Source: Thermoplasmata archaeon (lineage in GTDB: Archaea; Thermoplasmatota; Thermoplasmata; Thermoplasmatales; Thermoplasmataceae). Taken from it: 13,159 bases of DNA. The stretch's first letter is position 1. The number at the start of each line of letters is the position of its first letter. The position numbers were made by a program, and so were the translations under genes. A model generated the notes under the pieces. It was not told the origin of the DNA. It was given only the letters and a program-made list of their open reading frames with translations, and made no database searches. Below, piece after piece: positions 7,244-13,062 of the stretch. The stretch spans positions 1-13,159 of the forward strand of contig JAJZZZ010000029.1 of NCBI GenBank assembly GCA_021797265.1, given 5' to 3'.

Positions 7244-7990
7244 TCATGATGACTGGGAAGACACCCCTGTCTGGGAACTGGAAGGGAGAGGGTTGCCTCC
7301 CGACAGGTCGCTGCTATGCCCATATATTGTGGGCCCGACCATTGAAACTGCATAGTATTGATCGCTGGTTTTGTCGTAATTGAGGGAAACGTTTGGCAGG
7401 GGATTCTGTGTTGGCCCCGTAATAATGCCGAATCCCTTCCCCGGGTCATAGGTGCTTCCATGGCAGTTGCAGTGAATAAAGCCCGTATTCTGTGAGCCTG
7501 AAGGGCCATTGGGTATGCTGGTGCCGGGTTTATAAAACTTGATTATGGGCGGAATACATCCGAGATGTTCGCAAATGGCGCTTGCGGCAACTACCGAACC
7601 GTAAGGGCCAACGCCGGCCGGTGATTGAAAAGTGCTTCCGGAAGCGGGAACGCTCACCTTAACTGAGCTGACCTTTACGTCGTTTCCGCTGGCATCTCCA
7701 AGCCTCAGTAAAAAATTGGGCTCACCTTGCAGTGGATAATCAAATGTTACCACGGAACTGCTGTTTACAGTAATATCAGAGGTGTTTACGGGTTTCCCGG
7801 AAACCGAATCAACCAGCAAAAGTTGCGGGAATCCTGTTATGCCTGCACTCTTCGGTATGATATTCTGCAGGGTAACCCTGAGTGCACCAGCAGATGCTGC
7901 TGCAAAAGCAGCCACAGTCATATATTTCAGGAAGCTTCTCCTGGACGGGTCTTCCACTACTTCCGATTCAATACCTGTCTCTTCAGTCAT
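7244..7990 (-). CDS. Rieske iron-sulfur protein with twin-arginine signal
   Basis: This is the electron carrier between quinol-oxidising cytochrome b and the next acceptor; its [2Fe-2S] domain is outside the membrane. ATG 7990 (248 residues) is chosen because GAGG lies about 8 bases upstream; a TTG six bases earlier is too close to it. The N-terminus has SRRSFLK (16-22), a twin-arginine export motif, followed by a hydrophobic Ala-rich helix (about 24-38) that probably remains as anchor. The two cluster-binding loops are CEHLGC (C140, H142, C145) and CNCHGS (C174, C176, H177): ligands C140, H142, C174, H177; disulfide C145-C176. The 28 residues between the loops are about twice as many as in mitochondrial Rieske proteins. 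The tail is Ser/Gln-rich. It lies between the copper-protein-like gene and the cytochrome b gene in one operon. Confidence 0.97.
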   Translation of the reverse strand: MTEETGIESEVVEDPSRRSFLKYMTVAAFAAASAGALRVTLQNIIPKSAGITGFPQLLLVDSVSGKPVNTSDITVNSSSVVTFDYPLQGEPNFLLRLGDASGNDVKVSSVKVSVPASGSTFQSPAGVGPYGSVVAASAICEHLGCIPPIIKFYKPGTSIPNGPSGSQNTGFIHCNCHGSTYDPGKGFGIITGPTQNPLPNVSLNYDKTSDQYYAVSMVGPTIYGHSSDLSGGNPLPSSSQTGVSSQSS

Positions 7991-8013
7991 ATTCAAACCT
8001 CAATAAATTTGGG

Positions 8014-8034
8014 CTACTGATCAGTGATCAGTAG
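8014..8034. repeat. perfect 10-bp inverted repeat at an intercistronic junction
   Basis: CTACTGATCA and TGATCAGTAG are exact inverted copies around a single central G (8024). As RNA on the minus strand this gives a 9-bp stem with a 3-nt loop. It includes the stop codon (8028-8030) of the cupredoxin-like gene and ends about 24 nt before the Rieske start. There is no T-run directly after it, so it is not a typical terminator. It could be an RNA-stability or processing element, or a dimeric-protein binding site. Confidence 0.6.
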
Positions 8035-9293
8035 ACGTAAACCGAGCCCATCATCCATCCTGGAGTCATCATTGAGCCACCCATTCCATTGGCGCCAAAT
8101 CCACAGGCATCCCAGCAAGCCCAGCTGTATGTACCGGTCTGGTTAATGTAGAATGATGCGGAAACGGTTGCACTGTCAGCAACAGGTATGTTGATAGTTG
8201 AGCCTGCTCCAAGTGAAATTGTGAAAGTGTGTGATGCCTCTGAAGCGGATATGTTGGATGCCAGTGAACCACCACTCACTGAAATGCCGGTGGGACTCGC
8301 CTGGCTCCCTGTGATTGTTGAGTTGACTGTGCTGTCATTCAGGTAAAAGATCTTTCCCCCAACCGTTCCTGTTACATTCGCGTAAGAGTTCTGAGAAAGC
8401 GGCCCTGCCGTGTCAAAGTTGAAAATATTCACGTTAATTTTTGTGTTTGCCGGGATTGAGATGTTAGCAGTCGAATAAAGGGCACCATTTGAAACAACGA
8501 TGAATGCGGGCTGGTGTGCTGTGGAGTTCCAGGGCTGGTGGGGCACAACCAGAAGATTCAGGTTGTAAGGCTGGTTTGCAACGCTCATGTTTGAAACGGT
8601 GACATAGCCAGTCATCCATCCGGGTGTTGACATTGCTCCGGTGAACTGAGACGGGGCACCGCATCCAGCTTCACATTGCCAGTAGTATCCCCCGGGCTGG
8701 CTTAGCTTGAATGTGGTCTGTTCCACTGTCGAAGGCAGAATTGGGACATTGACTGCAACCTTGTGTGTTGCATTGCTGAAAATTGTGAAGGTATGGGATA
8801 TAGAGTAGTTGTCGACGTAGGTCGTTACGATACCGCCGGTTATTGCTATGCCAGATGCTGCAGTTGAAGTTGGGTCTATTGCATATGCCTGGATCAGGGT
8901 CTCGTTGAACACGGAAACCTGGTCATTGTATGTTCCCACTACCGCACTGTAATTGACGTCAGTGCTTGCAGGTCCATCGTCATAATTCCTGATTGTCAGC
9001 TGGATTGGCACATTTGCAGGCAGCCTGATATTTGCTGAAGACTGCAGAGTATTGTTCTGCAGCACGAAGAAAGCAGGCTGCTGTCCGGCTGTTGCATTGA
9101 AGTAATTCTGCGTGGTCACTATGATTGTGAGCTGGTACGGCTGCACTGAAGAGGTCTGGGCGCTGGTTGTACCTGGACCTGTGGAACCAGAGGGCGTGGT
9201 ACTGATTGAAGCATGATAGGCCACCCCGATGCCTATGCCACCCAAAACGATAATTGCAGTAACAATTGAATAAAAAATTTTCTCGCTCACCAT
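8028..9293 (-). CDS. membrane-anchored tandem cupredoxin protein, oxidase-subunit-II (CuA)-like
   Basis: ATG 9293 is chosen because GGGAGG (9300-9305) lies six bases upstream; the frame is open to 9359 but the extra 22 residues have no such support. The 421-residue protein has one N-terminal membrane helix (about 7-26), a Ser/Thr/Gly linker (30-50), and two homologous domains (about 51-235 and 240-421). Each runs QPY-L, QPAF-V, ANI-(L/I)PAN, SHTFTI, G-Y-W-C-x3-CG, MxTPGWM. This is the fold signature of the CuA domain of heme-copper oxidase subunit II. Domain 1 keeps H167, C207, C211; domain 2 keeps H355, C393, C397 and M404. The second histidine of the CuA motif C-x3-C-x3-H-x2-M is Ser in domain 1 and Ala in domain 2, so a normal CuA centre is unlikely. 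It is the first gene of the Rieske/cytochrome b operon and probably the electron acceptor or a structural partner outside the membrane. It is not sulfocyanin-like in motif. Confidence 0.85.
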   Translation of the reverse strand: MVSEKIFYSIVTAIIVLGGIGIGVAYHASISTTPSGSTGPGTTSAQTSSVQPYQLTIIVTTQNYFNATAGQQPAFFVLQNNTLQSSANIRLPANVPIQLTIRNYDDGPASTDVNYSAVVGTYNDQVSVFNETLIQAYAIDPTSTAASGIAITGGIVTTYVDNYSISHTFTIFSNATHKVAVNVPILPSTVEQTTFKLSQPGGYYWQCEAGCGAPSQFTGAMSTPGWMTGYVTVSNMSVANQPYNLNLLVVPHQPWNSTAHQPAFIVVSNGALYSTANISIPANTKINVNIFNFDTAGPLSQNSYANVTGTVGGKIFYLNDSTVNSTITGSQASPTGISVSGGSLASNISASEASHTFTISLGAGSTINIPVADSATVSASFYINQTGTYSWACWDACGFGANGMGGSMMTPGWMMGSVYVY

Positions 9294-9325
9294 AACTGTC
9301 CTCCCAAAAATAGGTCGTACATTTG

Positions 9326-9382
9326 TATGGTAAAAAATATAGTTCAACATATAGGACATACCTTAAATATTATGGTAAAAAT
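9326..9382. repeat. two direct copies of TATGGTAAAAA, 45 bp apart
   Basis: TATGGTAAAAAAT at 9326-9338 and TATGGTAAAAAT at 9371-9382 have start points 45 bp apart, just upstream of the respiratory operon. A third, shorter copy (TATGGTAAA) is at 9505-9513, beyond them and beside the transposon end. The position suggests a regulator-binding repeat, but A/T-rich promoter DNA can give such matches by chance. Confidence 0.35.
9334..9341 (-). promoter_or_regulatory. candidate TATA box of the respiratory operon
   Basis: TATATTTT on the minus strand is centred near 9338. A start about 25 nt downstream (near 9312) leaves a leader of about 18 nt containing the GGGAGG ribosome binding site at 9300-9305. 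It overlaps the first copy of the repeated TATGGTAAA motif (9326-9338). A second AATATTTAAGG-like box lies at about 9362-9374. Confidence 0.4.
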
Positions 9383-9516
9383 CCAGAAGTCATTTGGCAG
9401 TCTGTAATTTTCCGCTTGGTTTGGACCTGATGGAGCAGTTTAGATATGTTTGCGATTTTTTGATGCAAAAATTAGTCCGCATATCTACAAACTCCCTAAC
9501 ATGATATGGTAAACCG

Positions 9517-9700
9517 TAAAGTGACCTCCTCCCACGAATAAATCCATGGGCTTCCTGCTTCTACGGCTGCTGGCGGAGTCTCCACAGGCTTGAATTCCCC
9601 TCGGCCCGAAGGTACTGTGTTCTCCATGCTCAGCCATCTGACTTTACGGATGCAGGCACGCATGGAGCAATATGCGATCCGACCACTTTCACTTATGTCT
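9517..9700 (-). pseudogene. C-terminal remnant of an IS200/IS605-type TnpB gene with its right end
   Basis: TnpB is the RNA-guided nuclease of IS200/IS605 transposons. Only the last part is left. The minus frame reads ADISESGRIAY, which fits the third RuvC motif (ADxNASxNI) in a mutated form, then SGRGEFKPVE and VEAGSP (about 9547-9627), a tail very typical of archaeal TnpB. Right after it comes the transposon right-end hairpin CCCATG-GATTTATT-CGTGGG (9531-9550) followed by GAGGAGGTCAC, the usual end of the element and of its guide RNA scaffold. The zinc finger and all earlier domains are missing, so no active protein can be made. The reading frame is open from 9804, but its N-terminal part reads through another hairpin and is not TnpB-like. 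Decayed element, probably non-mobile. Confidence 0.65.
9531..9550 (-). repeat. IS605-type right-end hairpin
   Basis: On the minus strand CCCATG and CGTGGG pair (six pairs including one G-T) around an 8-nt loop GATTTATT, followed by GAGGAGGTCAC. In active elements this structure is recognised by TnpA and also forms the 3' end of the TnpB guide RNA, with the adjacent flank as guide. Here the flank begins TTTACGGTTTACC. Confidence 0.6.
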
Positions 9701-9753
9701 GCCAGCGAACAGGAGATTATCTGCAATCGCCTGATAAATTTTGGTTCGCTCCC

Positions 9754-9778
9754 ATCCCACCCCTGAAGGATGTGGGAT
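9754..9778. repeat. second IS605-like hairpin
   Basis: ATCCCAC (9754-9760) and GTGGGAT (9772-9778) form a 7-bp stem; inside it, CC-TGAA-GG can pair further. The minus-strand sequence TCCTTCAGGGGTGGGATG resembles right ends of other archaeal IS605-type elements. It lies about 200 bp from the first hairpin with the TnpB tail between, so it may mark an older element or a nested insertion. No TnpB tail was recognised on its other side (9781-9875). Confidence 0.4.
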
Positions 9779-9875
9779 TTCCCGCTCACGATGTTAAACT
9801 GCAAGAAGACTTATGCCAGAATAATTCTGTAACACTGCACAAAGAAATAAACCAAGTGCCTACTACAAACTAAAA

Positions 9876-9959
9876 CGCTGGGAGGGAGATTTGAACTCCC
9901 GATCTACTAAGAGAACAGGTTTTCCAGACCTGCGCCCTACCAGGCTAGGCTATCCCAGC
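9876..9959 (-). tRNA. tRNA-Ser(GGA): tRNA-Ser (anticodon GGA)
   Basis: An 84-nt class II tRNA. The acceptor stem is GCTGGGA/TCCCAGC with discriminator G. The anticodon stem CAGGT/ACCTG closes the loop CTGGAAA, anticodon GGA, reading UCC and UCU serine codons. The variable arm is long (15 nt), as expected for serine, and the T arm is GGGAG-TTCAAAT-CTCCC. CCA is not encoded. A T-run (TTTT) follows directly. No intron is seen. Confidence 0.95.
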
Positions 9960-9981
9960 TCTGAACCTCAATCTGTCCGAA

Positions 9982-9989
9982 TTATATAA
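9982..9989 (-). promoter_or_regulatory. TATA box of tRNA-Ser(GGA)
   Basis: TTATATAA is centred about 26 nt upstream of the first base of the tRNA (9959), the standard archaeal spacing. It lies just beyond the stop codon of the regulator gene (10007), giving the tRNA its own promoter. Confidence 0.65.
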
Positions 9990-10006
9990 GAGTTTGATGG
10001 ATGGCT

Positions 10007-10450
10007 TCACTTCATATGATCGAATACAGGCACTGAAAGAGTCTTGGCAATTCCCTCCATGCCTTTGAGCTTCCCAAGGACCAGATCGGAAAGTTCTTTC
10101 ATGTTCCTTGTAACTGCGAGAACTATGACATCCCAATCGCCGGCTATTATGGACGCAGAAAGGATGTTGTCCATTTTGCAGAGATTCTGGCACAATTCCC
10201 TCTGGCTCACCATGGACTTATAGTCATAAGCAATCAATATGTAGGCCATGATGGAATATCCCAACTTCTCATAATCGAGGTCAACTGTGTATTTCTGGAT
10301 ATATCCATCCTTCTTCAGCCGCTCCATTCTCTCAAAAACAGTTGCCCTGGGTATGCCCAGCTTTGAGGAGATTTCAGATATCTTATCCCTGCCGTTTTCC
10401 TGCAGGTAAGTTAAAATCTGTATATCTTTGTTATCCAATTTTCCTTGCAC
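10007..10450 (-). CDS. Lrp/AsnC-family transcriptional regulator
   Basis: This is a DNA-binding regulator of the leucine-responsive (feast/famine) type, 147 residues, the usual family length. The N-terminal winged helix-turn-helix is clear: LDNKDIQILTYLQENGR (5-21), then ISEISSKLGIPRATVFERMERLKKDGYI (24-51). The rest (about 60-140) matches the ligand-binding, oligomerising RAM domain: YIL-AYDYKS, a glycine-containing IAGDWDVIVLAV, and a C-terminal TLSVPVFDH. Members bind amino acids or related small molecules and often control their own gene. The start is GTG 10450: a TATA box TTTATATAC is centred 25 nt before it, so the transcript would be leaderless. It sits between two serine tRNA genes on the same strand; its targets cannot be told from sequence. 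Confidence 0.95.
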   Translation of the reverse strand: MQGKLDNKDIQILTYLQENGRDKISEISSKLGIPRATVFERMERLKKDGYIQKYTVDLDYEKLGYSIMAYILIAYDYKSMVSQRELCQNLCKMDNILSASIIAGDWDVIVLAVTRNMKELSDLVLGKLKGMEGIAKTLSVPVFDHMK

Positions 10451-10470
10451 TAATGTTAAAAAAATTCGGA

Positions 10471-10480
10471 GTATATAAAT
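10471..10480 (-). promoter_or_regulatory. TATA box of the Lrp/AsnC gene (leaderless)
   Basis: On the minus strand ATTTATATAC is centred about 25 nt before GTG 10450, which places transcription start on or near the start codon. This supports the GTG start. No ribosome binding site is present between them. Confidence 0.6.
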
Positions 10481-10515
10481 TAATGCTTACAAAATGGCAT
10501 AGAATGAAAAGGCTA

Positions 10516-10524
10516 TTTATATAG
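10516..10524. promoter_or_regulatory. second TATA-like box in the gap 10451-10693
   Basis: TTTATATAG lies in a 243-bp gap between the regulator and the second tRNA. On the plus strand it has no gene downstream; the nearest ATG (10549) opens only eight codons. On the minus strand its near-palindrome CTATATAAAT could give a longer leader for the regulator gene. Nothing else recognisable is seen in this gap. Confidence 0.25.
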
Positions 10525-10693
10525 GGATTGAAAAATTTCCGAAACAAAATGTTTTCATCACGCAATACTGCATAATTCTGTACATCAATGTATAATTCAA
10601 GCCAGATTATTGATTTATATTAATAAGGAACGCCCATGATAATCGCTAAAAATTAATTATCTGGTTACTTTTTGCCAAATTCCTGGTCAAAAG

Positions 10694-10777
10694 CGCCGGG
10701 GGGGAGATTTGAACTCCCGAGCTACTAAGAGCAATAGATCTCGAGTCTATCGCCATACCGGGCTAGGCTACCCCGGC
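10694..10777 (-). tRNA. tRNA-Ser(CGA): tRNA-Ser (anticodon CGA)
   Basis: An 84-nt class II tRNA. The acceptor stem is GCCGGGG/CCCCGGC with discriminator G. The anticodon stem ATAGA/TCTAT closes the loop CTCGAGA, anticodon CGA, reading UCG. It has a long variable arm and the same T arm and almost the same D arm (AGCCTAGCC-GGTA) as the serine tRNA at 9876-9959. CCA is not encoded. TTTT follows directly. A TTTAAAG box at about 10803-10809, at the end of the neighbouring gene, may be its promoter. Confidence 0.95.
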
Positions 10778-10812
10778 CCTTTTCCACATCATCTTTGGAC
10801 ACTTTAAACTTC

Positions 10813-11232
10813 TCAGGGAGTGTTTAGCCTGGCATGTTCCTTCATCATACACCTGTCCATCACTACGAGGAGCGAATTTTTCTTCGCCAGTTCAGCTGCC
10901 TCCTCATTTACAACCCCTTCCTGCATCCAGATTGTCCTGGGATGAATTTTCAGGGCTTCCTGAACAATGGGCAGTACTGCATCTGATTTCCTGAAGATGT
11001 CAATGATGTCCACTTTCTTCTCTCCCGGGATCTCCTGAAGGCTCTTGTATGATCTTATCCCTTCCCACTGCTCAATTGCCGGATTCACTGGAAGTATTTC
11101 ATATCCCTTCTCTTTCAGATACTTTGCGACCCTGTAACTGTCCCTTTCTGGCTTGTCGGATATTCCAACAACAGCTATGGTCCTGCTTCCGCTGAGTATA
11201 GTTTTGATCTTGTCCTCATCATATGATGCCAT
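10813..11232 (-). CDS. CoA-binding-domain protein (YccU-like, Rossmann fold)
   Basis: This is a small cytoplasmic protein of 139 residues from ATG 11232; a TTG two codons earlier is in frame but less likely. It consists of one CoA_binding_2-type Rossmann domain: SRTIAVVGISDKPERDSYRVAKYLKEKGY at the N-terminus (a glycine turn VVGIS followed by a helix), then ILPVNP, DIIDIFRKSDAVLPIV, TIWMQEGVVNEEAAELAKK, and the end VVMDRCMMKEHARL, all characteristic of the YccU group. The fold is that of the CoA-ligase alpha subunit N-domain; family members bind CoA, but the cellular role is not established. It diverges from the transcription factor S gene and shares the gap 11233-11313. Whether it relates to coaA in this window is speculation. 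Confidence 0.92.
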   Translation of the reverse strand: MASYDEDKIKTILSGSRTIAVVGISDKPERDSYRVAKYLKEKGYEILPVNPAIEQWEGIRSYKSLQEIPGEKKVDIIDIFRKSDAVLPIVQEALKIHPRTIWMQEGVVNEEAAELAKKNSLLVVMDRCMMKEHARLNTP

Positions 11233-11280
11233 ATTCAAAAATCACATTCACCATAATAAGGTTCATTGGAGTTTAGTCAA

Positions 11281-11292
11281 TGTATTTATACG
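11281..11292. promoter_or_regulatory. near-palindromic TATA element shared by divergent genes
   Basis: TGTATTTATACG reads as a TATA box on both strands (CGTATAAATACA in reverse). Toward the plus strand its centre is about 26 nt before ATG 11314, implying a leaderless transcription factor S transcript. Toward the minus strand it would start transcription near 11263, leaving about 30 nt before the CoA-binding protein start. Whether both directions are used cannot be seen. Confidence 0.5.
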
Positions 11293-11313
11293 TAGTAAAA
11301 TTACTCAACTTCC

Positions 11314-11628
11314 ATGGCGATGATGTTTTGCCCTAAGTGCGGTTCTCTTATGTCACCTACTGGAGGAAAGTTGGTCTGCGGCAGCTGCCATTATACAATG
11401 AGTACATCAAAAAGCGGAACAGGCCAGATAGTCAGCAAGAGCACCCAGAAAGAAATTATTATGATCAAGGAAGAGAAGGCTGTAGAACCACTTGATTCAG
11501 ATGCTGTGTGCCCTAAATGCAAGCATATGGGCGCATATTATCTTCTGAAGCAGACAAGATCGGCGGATGAGCCGGAAACCAAATTCTACACATGTGAATC
11601 CTGCAGGCACAGGTGGAGAGAATACTGA
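11314..11628 (+). CDS. tfs: transcription factor S (TFS; RNA polymerase transcript-cleavage factor)
   Basis: TFS rescues backtracked archaeal RNA polymerase by stimulating cleavage of the nascent RNA, the counterpart of eukaryotic TFIIS and the Rpb9/Rpc11 subunits. The 104-residue protein has two zinc ribbons: N-terminal CPKC (C6, C9) with CGSC (C22, C25), and C-terminal CPKC (C66, C69) with CESC (C94, C97). The C-terminal ribbon contains QTRSADEPETKFYTC with the catalytic acidic pair D85-E86, so it should be an active cleavage factor rather than an inhibitory paralogue. The length is typical. ATG 11314 is 26 nt after the TATA centre, indicating a leaderless mRNA; ATGs at codons 3 and 4 are alternatives. 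SRP54 follows on the same strand after 63 bp. Confidence 0.96.
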   Translation: MAMMFCPKCGSLMSPTGGKLVCGSCHYTMSTSKSGTGQIVSKSTQKEIIMIKEEKAVEPLDSDAVCPKCKHMGAYYLLKQTRSADEPETKFYTCESCRHRWREY

Positions 11629-11643
11629 TCCCTTTCATGGGAT
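11628..11643 (+). terminator. weak hairpin after the TFS gene
   Basis: ATCCC and GGGAT pair around TTTCAT, overlapping the last base of the TFS stop codon, and TTTCTGCTT follows. The stem is only 5 bp, so a terminator role is tentative. Confidence 0.25.
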
Positions 11644-11691
11644 TTCTGCTTATTCAATAGGTTAAAATTAAATGATTTACTTGGTGTCGTA

Positions 11692-13062
11692 ATGGTTCTG
11701 GAAAGTCTTGCCGGATCGCTCAGGGAAACCCTGAGAAAGATTTCCCGTTCGAGTTTTATCGACAGGGAGACAATAAAGGAGATTGCTAAAGACGTGCAAC
11801 GGGCACTCCTAAAAGCTGATGTGAACGTGAAGCTTGTCCTGGAACTCTCGTCAACTCTTGAACAGAGAGCAAACGACGAAAAACCCCCTGCTGGCATGAC
11901 CGCGCAGGATTATCTTGTAAAGATTGTTTACGAAGAACTTCTGAAGATACTGGGTGACGATTCCAAGCTTACGCTGAAAGAACAGACCATTATGCTGGTG
12001 GGCCTATATGGGCAGGGAAAGACCACCTCAGCAGGAAAGCTGTCCAGATTCTTCCACAGAAAAGGCCTCAGTGTGGGCGTAATAGCTGCTGATGTCCACA
12101 GGCCAGGTGCTTATGACCAGCTCGAACAGCTTGCCAAGAAACTCAATGTCCCCTTTTATGGAGAAAAGGGTGAGAAAAACCCCGTAAAGATCATTAAGAA
12201 TGGCCTCAAGTCGCAAAGCGAACTGAAAGTGAAGATTATTGATACCAGTGGCAGAGACTCCCTGAATGACGACCTCATTAAAGAAATCAAGGAGATTAAG
12301 GCCACCTTCAATCCAGACGAGGTACTTCTGGTGATTGATGCCACCGTGGGCCAGCAGGCAGGTCCACAGGCTCAGACCATTAACGATGCCGTGGGCATAA
12401 CTGGCGTCATACTTACCAAAATGGACGGAACCGGCAAGGGAGGCGGTGCCTTAAGCGCTGTGTCCCAAATTCACGCACCGGTATACTTCATTGGTACTGG
12501 CGAACACCCGGAAGACCTTGAAATCTTCCAGTCCAAGAAATTCCTTTCCAGGCTCCTGGGACTTGGAGACCTGGAAACCCTGCTCGAGGCATTCAAGGAA
12601 ACGAATATTTCCGAGGAAGAGGCAGAAGAGTCCATGAACAAGCTCATGTCCGGGAAATTCAACCTGAAGGACATGTACGAAATATGGGAGAAATTTGCCC
12701 AGCCGGGATTGATTTCAAAAATGTTTGACTCGCTTCCGCTCGCAAAGATGCCGGGTGGAAACAAAATCGACTCCAATGCCATAGAAACAGCTCAGGAAAA
12801 ACTCGGGAATTACAGGGTCATAATGGATTCAATGACTTATTTTGAACTTGAGAATCCAGATGAAATAAATGCCAAGAGAATCTCCAGGATAGCCAGAGGT
12901 TCAGGGCGGTCTGAGACTGACATTAGATCCCTTTTGAGGGAATTCAAGGCCATGAAGAACAACATGAAGGCCATGAAAGGAAACCGCGGATTCAAGAAGA
13001 TGATGAGATCCCAGATAAAATCCGGCAACTTCGGCCTGGAAGATGCAGAAAACTTGAGCTAA
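11692..13062 (+). CDS. srp54: signal recognition particle GTPase SRP54
   Basis: SRP54 binds 7S RNA and signal sequences of nascent proteins and delivers ribosomes to the membrane receptor FtsY. The 456-residue protein has the normal order: helical N domain (1-90), G domain (about 95-295), methionine-rich M domain (about 310-445). GTPase motifs are P-loop GLYGQGKTT (104-112), DVHRPGA (134-140), DTSGR (184-188), TKMDG (242-246) and GTGE (268-271). The M domain carries Met-rich helices and the RNA-binding RIARGSGRS (399-407). Compared with the usual GLQGSGKTT, DTYRPAA and DTAGR, each motif has substitutions, notably Tyr for Gln in the P-loop. GGTG lies five bases before ATG 11692, and an A/T-rich box (about 11661-11674) could be its promoter. 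Its stop region overlaps the convergent gene by four bases. Confidence 0.97.
   Translation: MVLESLAGSLRETLRKISRSSFIDRETIKEIAKDVQRALLKADVNVKLVLELSSTLEQRANDEKPPAGMTAQDYLVKIVYEELLKILGDDSKLTLKEQTIMLVGLYGQGKTTSAGKLSRFFHRKGLSVGVIAADVHRPGAYDQLEQLAKKLNVPFYGEKGEKNPVKIIKNGLKSQSELKVKIIDTSGRDSLNDDLIKEIKEIKATFNPDEVLLVIDATVGQQAGPQAQTINDAVGITGVILTKMDGTGKGGGALSAVSQIHAPVYFIGTGEHPEDLEIFQSKKFLSRLLGLGDLETLLEAFKETNISEEEAEESMNKLMSGKFNLKDMYEIWEKFAQPGLISKMFDSLPLAKMPGGNKIDSNAIETAQEKLGNYRVIMDSMTYFELENPDEINAKRISRIARGSGRSETDIRSLLREFKAMKNNMKAMKGNRGFKKMMRSQIKSGNFGLEDAENLS

Noticed and set aside
9294..9359. 22-residue N-terminal extension of the cupredoxin-like protein
   Set aside because: GGGAGG six bases before ATG 9293 and the candidate TATA box inside the extension favour the shorter form.
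9449..9469. TTTGC...GCAAA inverted repeat around a T-run
   Set aside because: Only five-base arms with a long A/T-rich spacer; expected by chance in this gap.
9496..9804. 102-codon minus-strand ORF as an intact gene
   Set aside because: It reads through two hairpins; only the central part is a TnpB tail. Annotated as a transposon remnant instead.
11219..11266. 15-codon upstream ORF overlapping the start of the CoA-binding protein
   Set aside because: ATG 11266 opens MNLIMVNVIFEYGII, which would lie in the leader, but it has no ribosome binding site and may arise by chance in A/T-rich DNA.
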